From assembly GCF_007830315.1 (NCBI RefSeq), contig NZ_VLKJ01000010.1, positions 1-64,000 on the forward strand: a DNA stretch of 64,000 bases. The letters run 5' to 3'. The number at the start of each line of letters is the position of its first letter. Position 1 is the stretch's first letter. The notes under the pieces were generated by a model that saw only the letters and a list, made by a program, of their open reading frames with translations, did no database searches and was not told the DNA's origin. Shown here in pieces: positions 35,520-44,276 of this stretch. Both the position numbers and the translations under genes were made by a program. This DNA is from Novosphingobium taihuense. Lineage in GTDB: Bacteria; Pseudomonadota; Alphaproteobacteria; Sphingomonadales; Sphingomonadaceae.

Positions 35520-36128
35520 ATGCTGATCCGCACCCCGGCCATTCTCTGTTCGGTCCTGCCCAATGGCGAGCATGGCGCTGTGGTGCGGCTGATGACGGCG
35601 GATCACGGGCTTGCCGCGGCCTACGTGGCGGGAGCGCGCGGGCGTGAGCTGCGTCCGGTGCTGATCCCCGGCAACCTGCTCGATGTCGAAGTGCGCGGAC
35701 GTGCGTCCTCGCAATTGCCCTCGGCGCGGGTCGAGCTTGTCGCCAGCCGAGGGCCGTGGCTGTCCGAACCGCTGCCCAGCGCGGGGATCGGCTGGGCTTG
35801 CGCGCTGACCGCGTCGACTCTGCCCGAAGGCCATCCCTATCCATTGCTCCACGACTCGCTTGCCTCGCTGCTCGATGCGATCTGCCATGCGCCATCTGCG
35901 CGCGGCTGGGCGCGGGTGCTGGCGGGATACGAGGTGCTGCTCCTGCGCGAGGTCGGCTATGGCACCACCCCGGCCCCGCCGCCCGAGGAGCCTTGGCCCG
36001 ATCTGCTCGCCCGGCTGGACCGCCAGGGCAAGGCCATTGCCAACCGCCTGCTTGCCGATCGGGCGCGCGATGTTATGGGGTCCCGCGCGATTCTGCTCGA
36101 CCGGCTAAGGCGCATAAGCGGCGAGTAA
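35520..36128 (+). CDS. recO: DNA repair protein RecO
   Basis: A 202-residue RecO: N-terminal OB fold ([28 protein letters not shown], split over residues 4-32, with [15 protein letters not shown]) and a helical C-terminal domain. It loads RecA on SSB-coated DNA with RecR. It is shorter than the 230-250 residues common in proteobacteria and has no C-x2-C zinc pair. ATG 35520 is chosen because the upstream in-frame extension (21 codons) does not fit the family. leuB follows after 23 bp. Confidence 0.85.
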   Translation: MLIRTPAILCSVLPNGEHGAVVRLMTADHGLAAAYVAGARGRELRPVLIPGNLLDVEVRGRASSQLPSARVELVASRGPWLSEPLPSAGIGWACALTASTLPEGHPYPLLHDSLASLLDAICHAPSARGWARVLAGYEVLLLREVGYGTTPAPPPEEPWPDLLARLDRQGKAIANRLLADRARDVMGSRAILLDRLRRISGE

Positions 36129-36151
36129 GCGAACGGACGAAGGGGTATTTC

Positions 36152-37210
36152 ATGAAGATTGCGGTTCTGCCCGGTGATGGCATCGGTCCCGAAGTGACGC
36201 GTGAAGCGGTCCGCGTGATCGAAGCGCTCGGCCTGCCCGACATCGAGATGAAGGAAGCCCCGGTCGGCGGCGCCGCCTACAAGGCCTATGGACACCCGCT
36301 TCCGGCCGAGACGCTTGAAATCGCCCGCCTTTCGGACGGCATCCTGTTCGGCGCTGTCGGCGATCCCGATTGCGATTCGCTCGAACGCCACCTGCGCCCG
36401 GAACAGGCGATCCTGGGACTTCGCAAGGAACTCACCCTTTTCGCCAACCTTCGTCCGGCCAAGGTCTTCGCAGGGCTCGAAGGCCACTCCGCACTGCGTC
36501 CCGAAGTGGCAGGCGCGATCGACATGGTGATCGTGCGCGAGCTGAACGGCGACGTCTACTTCGGTGAAAAGGGCTTCCGCACCGCCGCCAACGGCGACCG
36601 CGAAGGCTACGACGTGATGTCGTACAACGAAAGCGAAGTGCGCCGCATCGCCCACGTCGGTTTCCGTACCGCCATGGGCCGCAACAAGCGCCTGTGCTCC
36701 GTCGACAAGGCCAACGTGCTCGAAACCAGCCAGCTGTGGCGCGACGTGGTTATCGAGGTGGCCAAGGAATATCCCGAAGTCACGCTCGAACACATGTACG
36801 TCGACAACGCCGCGATGCAGCTCGTCCGTGCGCCCGGCAAGTTCGACGTGGTGCTGACCGGCAACCTGTTCGGCGACATTCTCTCTGACCAAGCCTCGAT
36901 GTGCGTCGGCTCTATCGGCCTGCTCGCCTCGGCCTCGCTGGGCGAGCGCCAGACCGCGCACGGCACGTTCGGCCTCTATGAACCGATCCACGGTTCGGCC
37001 CCGGACATCGCCGGGCAAGGCCTTGCCAACCCGCTGGCGACGATCCTTTCGGCTGCCATGCTGCTGCGCCATTCGCTCGGCCTCGCAACGGCTGCAGACC
37101 GCGTGGAAGCCGCCGTCGCCAAGACTCTGGCCGATGGCGTCCTCGGGCGCGACCTTGGCGGCACCGCCGGGACGACGGAAATTGGTGACGCGGTGCTCGC
37201 AAGGCTCTAA
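36152..37210 (+). CDS. leuB: 3-isopropylmalate dehydrogenase
   Basis: A 352-residue NAD-dependent beta-decarboxylating dehydrogenase for the third step of leucine synthesis. It opens [15 protein letters not shown] and has [13 protein letters not shown], the substrate loop [13 protein letters not shown], and [14 protein letters not shown] with the metal-binding aspartates. AAGGGG lies 6 bp before the ATG; the open frame extending back to 35756 is only a shadow inside recO. The gene ends 12 bp before a glycosyltransferase gene. leuC and leuD are not in the window. Confidence 0.97.
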   Translation: MKIAVLPGDGIGPEVTREAVRVIEALGLPDIEMKEAPVGGAAYKAYGHPLPAETLEIARLSDGILFGAVGDPDCDSLERHLRPEQAILGLRKELTLFANLRPAKVFAGLEGHSALRPEVAGAIDMVIVRELNGDVYFGEKGFRTAANGDREGYDVMSYNESEVRRIAHVGFRTAMGRNKRLCSVDKANVLETSQLWRDVVIEVAKEYPEVTLEHMYVDNAAMQLVRAPGKFDVVLTGNLFGDILSDQASMCVGSIGLLASASLGERQTAHGTFGLYEPIHGSAPDIAGQGLANPLATILSAAMLLRHSLGLATAADRVEAAVAKTLADGVLGRDLGGTAGTTEIGDAVLARL

Positions 37211-37222
37211 GGGCCGCAACCG

Positions 37223-38347
37223 ATGCTCCAGCTAGCTGTAATCCTGCCGACCTATCGCGAGCGTGCCAATATCGCGCCTATGGTCGCACGCCTTGATGCC
37301 GCGCTTCAGGGCGTTGCGTGGGAAGCCATCTTCGTCGACGACAACAGCCCCGATGGCACCGCTGACGAAGTGCGCCGCATCGCGCTCGATGATCCGCGCG
37401 TCCGCGTGATCGAGCGCATCGGCAGGCGAGGTCTGGCCTCTGCCGCGATCGAGGGCATGTGCGCGACCGCCGCGCCGATCGTCGCGGTGATGGACGCAGA
37501 CCAGCAGCACGATCCTGAGCTTCTGCCCAAGATGCTGAGCGCGGTGGAAAGCGGCGAATACGACCTCGCCTATGCATCGCGCTTTGCCGAAGGCGCGAGC
37601 ACCGAGGAATGGGGCCGCCCGGACCGGGTCAAGGCTTCGGGCCTTGCCAACCGTATCGCCAACAAGGTGACCGGCGTCGAGCTGTCGGACCCGATGAGCG
37701 GGTACTTCATGCTGCGCGCCGAAACCCTGCGCGCCGATGCGCACCGCCTGTCCGGCGTTGGCTTCAAGATCCTGCTCGATATCCTTGCGACGGTCGACCG
37801 CCCGCTCAAGGTCAAGGAATTCCCCCTCAACTTCGTCGCCCGCATCGAGGGCGAGAGCAAGCTGGACCAGACCGTAGTGTTCGAATTCCTCGTTGGTCTT
37901 TACGACAAGTGGCTCGGTCGCATCATCCCGACGCGCTTCGCGCTGTTCGGCACCGTGGGCGCACTCGGCGTCGCGGTCCAGTTGGGCGCGCTGTGGGTGC
38001 TGCTCAAGCTGATCGCGGGCGAGCGCTTCGTCTATGGCAACTGGTCGGAAAGCGCGACGTTCAACACCGCCAACACCCTGGCGGCGATCATCGCGATGAC
38101 CTTCAACTTCGTGCTGAACAATGAACTGACCTATTCCGACAAGCGCCTGCGCGGCTTCGGCCCGCTGATGCGCGGGTGGGCACAGTTCGGCCTGACCTGC
38201 TCGCTTGGCCTGCTCACCAACATCGGCTCGGCCGCGGTGCTCAAGACCATCGGCTTCCACGCCGTGATCGCGGTGATCGTCGGCATCGTGCTCGGCTCGG
38301 TCTGGAACTTCGCGCTGTCCTCGCGCTTCGTCTGGGGCAAGTACTGA
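37223..38347 (+). CDS. polyprenyl-phosphate sugar transferase with GtrA domain
   Basis: A 374-residue fusion. Residues 1-230 are a DPM1-like GT2 domain (ILPTYRERANI, VDDNSPDGTADEV, metal site MDADQQHDP, DPMSGYFMLR) that should make a polyprenyl-phosphate-linked hexose. The C-terminal 140 residues form a four-helix GtrA domain (RFALFGTVGALGVAVQLGAL), which may flip the product. It is followed by a membrane gene and then a convergent PMT-like gene that could use such a lipid-linked sugar as donor. 12 bp after leuB. Confidence 0.9.
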   Translation: MLQLAVILPTYRERANIAPMVARLDAALQGVAWEAIFVDDNSPDGTADEVRRIALDDPRVRVIERIGRRGLASAAIEGMCATAAPIVAVMDADQQHDPELLPKMLSAVESGEYDLAYASRFAEGASTEEWGRPDRVKASGLANRIANKVTGVELSDPMSGYFMLRAETLRADAHRLSGVGFKILLDILATVDRPLKVKEFPLNFVARIEGESKLDQTVVFEFLVGLYDKWLGRIIPTRFALFGTVGALGVAVQLGALWVLLKLIAGERFVYGNWSESATFNTANTLAAIIAMTFNFVLNNELTYSDKRLRGFGPLMRGWAQFGLTCSLGLLTNIGSAAVLKTIGFHAVIAVIVGIVLGSVWNFALSSRFVWGKY

Positions 38348-38348
38348 T

Positions 38349-38993
38349 TTGCGCGCGGTCGCGGGAGTACCGGGACCGCAAGCACTCTTGCTTGGACTGA
38401 CCGCAGCGGGCGCGCTGCTCAGCCTGATCGATACGCCCTATCCCGCACTCGCGCCGCTGCAGAACCTGCCGACGCTGGTGATTGTCGCCGCGCTGTGGCT
38501 CGCGCTGCGCCGCTGGCCGTTGCCCAACAGCGCGGTCCTTTGCATCGCCCTGTTCATGGCGCTGCACACAATCGGCGGGCGCTATATCTACTCCTATGTT
38601 CCTTACGAGCGCTGGCTCGCCGCGCTCGGTCTGCCCTCGGTCGATCACGCCTTTGGCCTGCCGCGCAATTCGTGGGACCGGCTTGTCCATTTCAGCTTCG
38701 GCGCGCTCTGGGCTTGGCCCATCGCCTGCTGGCTTTCGCGCCATCGCGGCGTGTCGCTGGGCCTTGCGACCTACATCGCGGTCGAGTTCGTCCTTGCCGG
38801 CAGCGCCATATACGAGATCTTCGAATGGCAACTGACGGTCGTCATGGCCGGGCCCGATGCCGAAGCTTACAACGGCCAGCAGGGCGATATCTGGGACCCG
38901 CAGAAGGACATGGCACTTGCAGGACTTGGCGCGGTTGCAGCCGCACTCTGGCTACGGCTGCGGTGTTACTTCCAGCTGTCGAGCCAGGTGTAG
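38349..38993 (+). CDS. DUF2238 membrane protein
   Basis: A 214-residue inner-membrane protein with about six helices, of the DUF2238 (YjdF-like) family. Characteristic wording is RYIYSYVPYERW, NSWDRLVHFSFGAL, EIFEWQLTVV and the aqueous-loop GQQGDIWDPQKDMALAGLGA. Function unknown; the conserved acidic/histidine set in loops suggests a metal site. The start is TTG at 38349, immediately after the previous stop, so coupling is likely. Its 3' end overlaps the convergent PMT-like gene by 28 bp. Confidence 0.83.
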   Translation: MRAVAGVPGPQALLLGLTAAGALLSLIDTPYPALAPLQNLPTLVIVAALWLALRRWPLPNSAVLCIALFMALHTIGGRYIYSYVPYERWLAALGLPSVDHAFGLPRNSWDRLVHFSFGALWAWPIACWLSRHRGVSLGLATYIAVEFVLAGSAIYEIFEWQLTVVMAGPDAEAYNGQQGDIWDPQKDMALAGLGAVAAALWLRLRCYFQLSSQV

Positions 38994-40285
38994 TCCCTAT
39001 AGGAATCCTTGGCTGGAAGCTCTGCCGCCGAGAGGATCGGGTAAAATCCTATGAACAGCCCGAAGGCCAGCACCATCGTCACCTTGGCAGGCCAGCGCAA
39101 ACCAAGGTCCCACCACTCACCCAGCACCAGCGCCAGAGCGGCGAGCAGGAAGCAGCTTGCCAGCATGTAGTGGTAGTAGAACTGCACCGGCTTGCCGTTG
39201 ATCGCCCAGAAGCCGACCAGCAGGACATAGGCTGCGAAGACCAGCAGGTGCAGCCTCTTGCCCCTGAACCCGTCCCACGCGCAGAACAGCAGCGCTGGCA
39301 GGCCTGCCAGCATCGTGAACGGATTGCCCAGCATCAGCACGCCGCGCTGCGCGCCGTCGACGTTCTCGTAGAGGAACCAGATCGGGCGGATGTTGGCCAT
39401 CCACTGCCACCAGCGGCTCATGTAGGTGTGCGGCTTTTTCACGCTGTCCTGCAACTGCAGCATGTATTGCTGCCAGTGCCACAGCTTACCCACCGAAAGC
39501 GGGTCCTTCTCGTAGTAGAATGCAGGCAGGAACGTGGCGAAATAGACCAGCAGCGGCAGCACGCCCAGCCAAATGGCCGCCTCGATCACCGACACGCCTG
39601 GCACCGGCCCGGCGTCCTTCGATGCCCACAGCAGCCCTGCGCGCCGACCTTGCAGCGCCTGCCAACGGTTCCACACAAACAGCAGCCCCGGCAGAGGCAG
39701 CAGCAGCACGCCGTTCCACTTCGCCCCGAGCGACAGCCCCATGAATAGGCCGGTCAAGAAGAGATGCCACCGCGCCCTCCCGACCTTGCCCGAAGGGTTG
39801 CGCCACGCCAGCGCCCATTGCCACACGGCCAGCGCCATGAACCCGCCCATCGCCATGTCGAGAATCGCGATGCGCGACATCATGAACCAGACGAAATCGG
39901 TGGCCAGCAATAGCCCGAACAGGATCGTTGCCGTGCGCGAAAGGCTCGCCCACCACAGGCTGCGCATCATTGCCCAGAGCCCGATCCCGCCCAGCACCGC
40001 CGAGGGGAAGCGCCAGCCGAACGGGGTATCGCCGATCAGCTCCATCGACCACGCAATCAGCTGCTTGGCGACGAGTGGGTGCTCCGGATTCAATCGCGCC
40101 GTAAGGTCGATCAGCCGCCGTGCTGCGGGCAGGTAGTGGATCTCGTCGAACATCGGCTTGGACGGAATGCCCAGCCGGTGGAGCACAACGAAGAAGAACG
40201 CCGCGGCAATGACCGCGCACCACATGGCCGGATCTTTGTCTCGCGCAGCGGCAGGATGCGGAACTGTCTGGAACGTGGGCGTCAT
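38966..40285 (-). CDS. PMT-family membrane mannosyltransferase
   Basis: A 439-residue polytopic GT39-like enzyme (PMT/PMT_2 with a C-terminal PMT_4TMC-like region). The catalytic acidic pair is in KPMFDEIHYLPAAR of the first periplasmic loop, followed by NPEHPLVAKQLI. Such enzymes transfer mannose from polyprenyl-phosphate-mannose to proteins or lipids. The neighbouring DPM1-like gene could supply the donor. ATG 40285 is taken because AGGAGG lies directly before it, although its spacing is very short. Divergent from metZ. Confidence 0.87.
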   Translation of the reverse strand: MTPTFQTVPHPAAARDKDPAMWCAVIAAAFFFVVLHRLGIPSKPMFDEIHYLPAARRLIDLTARLNPEHPLVAKQLIAWSMELIGDTPFGWRFPSAVLGGIGLWAMMRSLWWASLSRTATILFGLLLATDFVWFMMSRIAILDMAMGGFMALAVWQWALAWRNPSGKVGRARWHLFLTGLFMGLSLGAKWNGVLLLPLPGLLFVWNRWQALQGRRAGLLWASKDAGPVPGVSVIEAAIWLGVLPLLVYFATFLPAFYYEKDPLSVGKLWHWQQYMLQLQDSVKKPHTYMSRWWQWMANIRPIWFLYENVDGAQRGVLMLGNPFTMLAGLPALLFCAWDGFRGKRLHLLVFAAYVLLVGFWAINGKPVQFYYHYMLASCFLLAALALVLGEWWDLGLRWPAKVTMVLAFGLFIGFYPILSAAELPAKDSYRDYTWLDSWK

Positions 40286-40300
40286 GCCTCCTGACCGATA

Positions 40301-40361
40301 GGGCGCTCGCGCCCGCTTCGCAATCCCGCCGCTTGCGCGCACGCGCCTTGAAAACTAAGGC
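40301..40361 (+). promoter_or_regulatory. metZ leader with hairpin hiding the ribosome binding site
   Basis: Two perfect hairpins lie in front of metZ. The first is GGGCG-CTCG-CGCCC at 40301-40314. The second is GCCTT-GAAAACT-AAGGC at 40345-40361, whose 3' arm contains the AAGG ribosome binding site of metZ (ATG at 40368). This arrangement would allow translation control. It does not match the SAM-II or SAH riboswitch wording I know. The control role is inference. Confidence 0.45.
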
Positions 40362-40367
40362 AGCCCC

Positions 40368-41576
40368 ATGAAACGCACGACTGGCCAGGACCGTTCGATC
40401 ACGCAAAAGTGGCGCCCCGCAACGCAAGCTGTGCGCGGCGGCACTTGGCGTTCCGAAATGGGCGAGACGTCCGAGGCGCTGTTCCTCACCTCCGGCTTCA
40501 CTTACGACGATGCCGCCACCGTCGCCGCGCGCTTTGCCGGCGAGGCCGAAGGCATGACCTACTCGCGCCTGCAGAACCCTACGGTGCAGATGCTGGAAGA
40601 GCGCATCGCCCTGATGGAAGGGGCCGAGGCCTGCCGCACGCAGGCCACCGGCATGGCCGCGATGACCACCGCCCTGCTCTGCCAGCTTTCGGCCGGAGAC
40701 CATATCGTCGCCGCCAAGGCCGCGTTCGGATCATGCCGCTGGCTGGTCGACAACCTCCTGCCGCGCTTCGGCATCACCGGCACCACGATCGACGCGTCCG
40801 ACAACGCAGCATGGGAAGCCGCGATCAAGCCGAACACCAAGGTGTTCTTCTTCGAAAGCCCCGCCAACCCGACGATGGACGTGGTCGATCTTGAGTTCGT
40901 CTGCGGTCTTGCCAAGCGCCACGGCATTACCACGGTCGTCGATAATGCATTCGCCACCGCCGCGCTCCAGCGCCCGATGGACTTCGGCGCGGATGTCGTC
41001 GCCTATTCCGCCACCAAGATGATGGATGGACAGGGCCGCGTGATGGCGGGCGCCGTGTGCGGTTCGGCGGACTGGATCAACAACGTCCTACTCCCGTTCC
41101 AGCGCAACACCGGCCCCAACATCGCCGCGTTCAACGCCTGGGTCGTGCTCAAGGGCCTCGAGACGCTCGACCTGCGCATCCACCGCCAGAGCGAGAACGC
41201 GCTCAAGGTCGCAAGCTTCGTCGAGCGCCGCGTGCCGCGCCTGCTCTATCCCTATCTGCCCAGCCACCCGCAGTACGAGTTGGCGAAAAAGCAGATGAAG
41301 GCCGGCGGCACGATCTTCTCGTTCCATCTCGACGGTGGATTGAAGCAGGCCCACGCCCTGCTCGATGCGCTGCAACTGATCGACATCTCAAACAACATCG
41401 GCGATTCGCGCTCGCTGATGTGCCACCCGGCTTCGACCACGCACTACGGCGTCGGACCCGAAACGCGCGCCGACATGGGCGTTGGCGAGGGCATGCTGCG
41501 CCTCAATGTCGGTCTCGAGGACCCGGACGACCTGATCGAGGACCTCGACCAGGCCCTGCGCGCCGCCGGTCTCTGA
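40368..41576 (+). CDS. metZ: O-succinylhomoserine sulfhydrylase
   Basis: A 402-residue PLP enzyme of the Cys/Met metabolism family that makes homocysteine directly from O-succinylhomoserine and sulfide. The PLP lysine lies in YSATKMMDGQGR, preceded by VVDNAFATAALQRPMDFGAD; TYSRLQNPTVQMLEERIA is the usual N-terminal signature. The GQGR variant after the lysine and the overall wording fit MetZ better than MetB or MetC. It stands as a single gene. Confidence 0.92.
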   Translation: MKRTTGQDRSITQKWRPATQAVRGGTWRSEMGETSEALFLTSGFTYDDAATVAARFAGEAEGMTYSRLQNPTVQMLEERIALMEGAEACRTQATGMAAMTTALLCQLSAGDHIVAAKAAFGSCRWLVDNLLPRFGITGTTIDASDNAAWEAAIKPNTKVFFFESPANPTMDVVDLEFVCGLAKRHGITTVVDNAFATAALQRPMDFGADVVAYSATKMMDGQGRVMAGAVCGSADWINNVLLPFQRNTGPNIAAFNAWVVLKGLETLDLRIHRQSENALKVASFVERRVPRLLYPYLPSHPQYELAKKQMKAGGTIFSFHLDGGLKQAHALLDALQLIDISNNIGDSRSLMCHPASTTHYGVGPETRADMGVGEGMLRLNVGLEDPDDLIEDLDQALRAAGL

Positions 41577-41668
41577 TGCCAACTGCCTGATAAAGCACCA
41601 ATCCGGTTGCATCCTGTCCGCCTTTCCGTAAGAAGGCAGGCGGGTGGGGTCGCAACGGAGCAGGCAAA

Positions 41669-43006
41669 TTGCTGGCCGAGGCGCATCTTTCTGCCATCAT
41701 CCAATCGTCCGATGACGCGATCATCAGCAAGGACCTGCAAGGCACGGTCCTGAGCTGGAATCCGGCCGCCACGCAGATCTTCGGCTTCACCGAGGCCGAA
41801 ATGGTCGGCCAGTCGATCCGCCGCCTGATCCCGCCCGGGCGGCAGGCAGAGGAGGATGAGATCCTCGCCCGCATCGCGCGCGGCGAGCGGGTCAAGAGCT
41901 TCGACACGATCCGGCAGCGCAAGGACGGCACCGAGATCGCCGTCTCGCTGACCGTCTCGCCGATCTATGACAAGACCGGCCGGATCGTCGGCGCCAGCAA
42001 GATCGCCCGCGACATCACCGCACGCGAAAATGGCCAGCAAGCCCTGCGCGACAGCGAAGCGCGCTTTCGCATGCTCGCCGACAACATCTCCCAACTGGCC
42101 TGGGTCGCCGACGAGAGCGGAGCTATCGGCTGGTACAACAAGCGCTGGTACGATTACACCGGGGTATCCGAAGGCGAGACCGACGGCTGGGGCTGGAACC
42201 GCGTCCACCATCCCGATCACCTTGGGCGCGTCACCGAACATTTCCGCGCCAGCATCGCGGCAGGCAACGAGTGGGAAGACACCTTCCCCTTGCTCGGTAA
42301 GGACGGCACCTATCGCTGGTTCCTCTCGCGCGCCAAGCCGATCCGCGACGATCTTGGTCACATCCTCTACTGGTTCGGCACCAATACCGACGTGACCGAA
42401 ATGCTCGCCAAGGAGGAGCAGATCCGCGTCCTGCTGATGGAGGTGAACCACCGCTCCAAGAACCTGCTCTCGGTCGTTCAGGCTCTAGCCCGACGCTCTG
42501 GATGCACCGATGGCGAATTCCTGCGCCGCTTCGAAAGCCGCCTCTCCAGCCTCGCTGCCAACCAGGATCTGCTGGTCCGCCGAGGCTGGTCAACGATCAT
42601 GATGGACGAACTCGCCGAAGCGCAACTCGCGATACTCGGCCGCGAAGCGCGGATCCAGGTCACGGAGCAGGGAAGTCCGGTGCCGCTAAGTCCGCGCACT
42701 GCGGAAATCCTCGGCATGGCATTGCACGAACTGGCAACGAATGCTCTCAAGTACGGAGCGCTGAGCCTGCCCACCGGGCGCGTGGACGTGTCATGGGAGG
42801 AGCGGGACGGCAACTTCATGCTCGAATGGCGCGAATCCGCAGGGCCGACCGTTGCTCAGCCTACACATCATGGTTTCGGGACCACGCTGATGCGACACAT
42901 TCCCGCCCGCAGTCTCAATGCCGACGTCACGCTGGACTACGCACCGACCGGCCTGCGTTGGCGCCTCGCTTGCTCCACAGCAACCGCGCAGGCGCTCGAA
43001 AGCTGA
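41669..43006 (+). CDS. PAS-PAS HWE-family sensor histidine kinase
   Basis: A 445-residue soluble kinase. Two PAS domains (residues about 1-120, with IISKDLQGTVLSWNPAA and the PAC end VGASKIARDITARE; and about 125-245, ending YWFGTNTDVTE) precede an HWE kinase domain with the phospho-acceptor in LLMEVNHRSKNLLSVVQAL and the N box ALHELATNALKYGALS. Without membrane helices it should sense a cytosolic signal; alphaproteobacterial HWE kinases often feed PhyR or light/redox responses. TTG start with GGAG 8 bp upstream. No response regulator gene is adjacent. Confidence 0.9.
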   Translation: MLAEAHLSAIIQSSDDAIISKDLQGTVLSWNPAATQIFGFTEAEMVGQSIRRLIPPGRQAEEDEILARIARGERVKSFDTIRQRKDGTEIAVSLTVSPIYDKTGRIVGASKIARDITARENGQQALRDSEARFRMLADNISQLAWVADESGAIGWYNKRWYDYTGVSEGETDGWGWNRVHHPDHLGRVTEHFRASIAAGNEWEDTFPLLGKDGTYRWFLSRAKPIRDDLGHILYWFGTNTDVTEMLAKEEQIRVLLMEVNHRSKNLLSVVQALARRSGCTDGEFLRRFESRLSSLAANQDLLVRRGWSTIMMDELAEAQLAILGREARIQVTEQGSPVPLSPRTAEILGMALHELATNALKYGALSLPTGRVDVSWEERDGNFMLEWRESAGPTVAQPTHHGFGTTLMRHIPARSLNADVTLDYAPTGLRWRLACSTATAQALES

Positions 43007-43009
43007 GCG

Positions 43010-43183
43010 TCACGCCAGTGCGCGCCGTTCAGCACAAGATGCCGTCGTAGTGTCCTGCGCATCCTGCGCACCCTGCGCCGCGTCCTGCTTGTCCTTGGTG
43101 ATCAGCCGGTTTTCGGCCCGCCCCATCGGCCAGTTCTTGCCGAGCAGGTGCAAGGGAATCGTCGGATTGAGTTGCGTAAACAC
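43010..43183 (-). CDS. small conserved-looking protein, 57 aa
   Basis: A GTG-started frame of 57 codons with AGGA about 7-9 bp upstream. It encodes FTQLNPTIPLHLLGKNWP near the start, then a polar Gln/Asp/Ala-rich tail. Short proteins beginning FTQLNPPIPL are widespread in proteobacteria and have no known function, which is the reason I keep this one. It ends 3 bp from the convergent HWE kinase stop. It lies too close to noise length to be sure. Confidence 0.5.
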   Translation of the reverse strand: MFTQLNPTIPLHLLGKNWPMGRAENRLITKDKQDAAQGAQDAQDTTTASCAERRALA

Positions 43184-43268
43184 GGATCGCTTCCTGCGGG
43201 CGCCAGAGGGCGCAGCACTTATGCGGGATCAATCCGTCAGCCCCGCCCGAGGTTACCGGGCCAAGGGA

Positions 43269-43520
43269 TCACTCCGCCTTGGCAGCAGCCTCGAGCGCAG
43301 CAATCCGCGCCTTGAGCGCTTCGACTTCCTCACGCGCGGAAGCGGCCAGTTCCTTCACCGCATCAAACTCTTCGCGGCTGACGAAATCGAGCCCACCAAA
43401 CACTTCCTTGGCCTTTTCGCGTGCGTTCTCGCTCGCTTCGCGGCCCATGCCGGCAATCGTCCCCGCCGCGCTGTTGAGCAGCTTGACGAAATCGGCGATC
43501 ATCGGATTTTCACTCTGCAT
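43269..43520 (-). CDS. ubiK: UbiK family ubiquinone accessory factor
   Basis: An 83-residue BMFP-domain protein. The N-terminal amphipathic part (MIADFVKLLNSAAGTIAGM) and the C-terminal coiled coil (SREEFDAVKELAASAREEVEALKARIAALE, split over residues 48-77) are the marks of UbiK/YqiC, which assists assembly of the ubiquinone-making complex and binds lipids. GGA lies 7-9 bp before the ATG at 43520; a second ATG is 18 bp downstream. Confidence 0.85.
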   Translation of the reverse strand: MQSENPMIADFVKLLNSAAGTIAGMGREASENAREKAKEVFGGLDFVSREEFDAVKELAASAREEVEALKARIAALEAAAKAE

Positions 43521-43599
43521 CGGGCTGGTCCTGACTGGCTTTGCTCAGGCGCTATGTGGGCAGCAACGGCGCTGCCCGCAAGTGCCAATCGGTGCAAGG

Positions 43600-44154
43600 T
43601 CAGATCGCGACGCGCACCGTCTTGGCCGTACCGAAGGCGCCATCGGCATCGGGGTTGAGCCGACCGAATTCGAACGTGAGCACCGAGGCGAAGCAGACCC
43701 AGGCAAGGTAGGGCAGCAGCAAGGCCCCGGCCACAGGGCGGATTCGCCAGAACAGCACCACCGTCAGCATGATCGCCACGGCCATGGCGACCGTGATCCA
43801 GAAGGCGATGGTGATCTGGTGCAAAGCGAAGAACGTGGGCGACCACGCCAGATTGATCAGCAACTGGACCACGAACATGGCCGTTGCCAGCCCTCGCCCC
43901 CTCGCGCCGCGCGCGGACAGGATCATCGCCAGCGATATTCCCATCAGCACGTAAAGTACCGACCAGACGATTCCGAAGGCTGCGGGCGGCGGATAGATCG
44001 AAGGTTTGACCAGCGCGTCAAACCACGGATTGCCCGGACCGCTGCCCGCTGCCTGACCGGAGAGGAAACCCAGCGCAACGATCAGGGGCACTGTGAACAG
44101 CGACCAGCGCAGGAGGCTGGCGCGAAGCTGACCGGAAGAGGCAAGATAGTTCAT
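43600..44154 (-). CDS. TspO/MBR family protein
   Basis: A 184-residue membrane protein with five helices, of the tryptophan-rich sensory/translocator family. NPWFDALVKPSIYPPPAAF precedes helix 2, and the core reads VVQLLINLAWSPTFFAL and PYLAWVCFASVLTFEFGRLN. Family members bind porphyrins and affect oxidative and light responses. The usual LN-x-x-IW end of helix 5 is diverged. ATG 44154 is chosen over an upstream codon. Confidence 0.88.
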   Translation of the reverse strand: MNYLASSGQLRASLLRWSLFTVPLIVALGFLSGQAAGSGPGNPWFDALVKPSIYPPPAAFGIVWSVLYVLMGISLAMILSARGARGRGLATAMFVVQLLINLAWSPTFFALHQITIAFWITVAMAVAIMLTVVLFWRIRPVAGALLLPYLAWVCFASVLTFEFGRLNPDADGAFGTAKTVRVAI

Positions 44155-44276
44155 GTCACCCGCTAGCAATGCGCGAAACGCGCGATTCGTGCGGGATATT
44201 GGCGAGGCGACGCCCGCTGCGCAATCGGAACTCCATCCCTTTGCAATCCCGACTGGAGACAATTGCGGAGGAAAAC

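Noticed and set aside
35756..36151. N-terminal extension of leuB
   Set aside because: It is a shadow of recO; leuB starts at 36152 with AAGGGG before it and the family-typical [10 protein letters not shown].
40286..40367. SAM-II riboswitch before metZ
   Set aside because: The conserved SAM-II core and pseudoknot wording is absent; only simple hairpins are visible.
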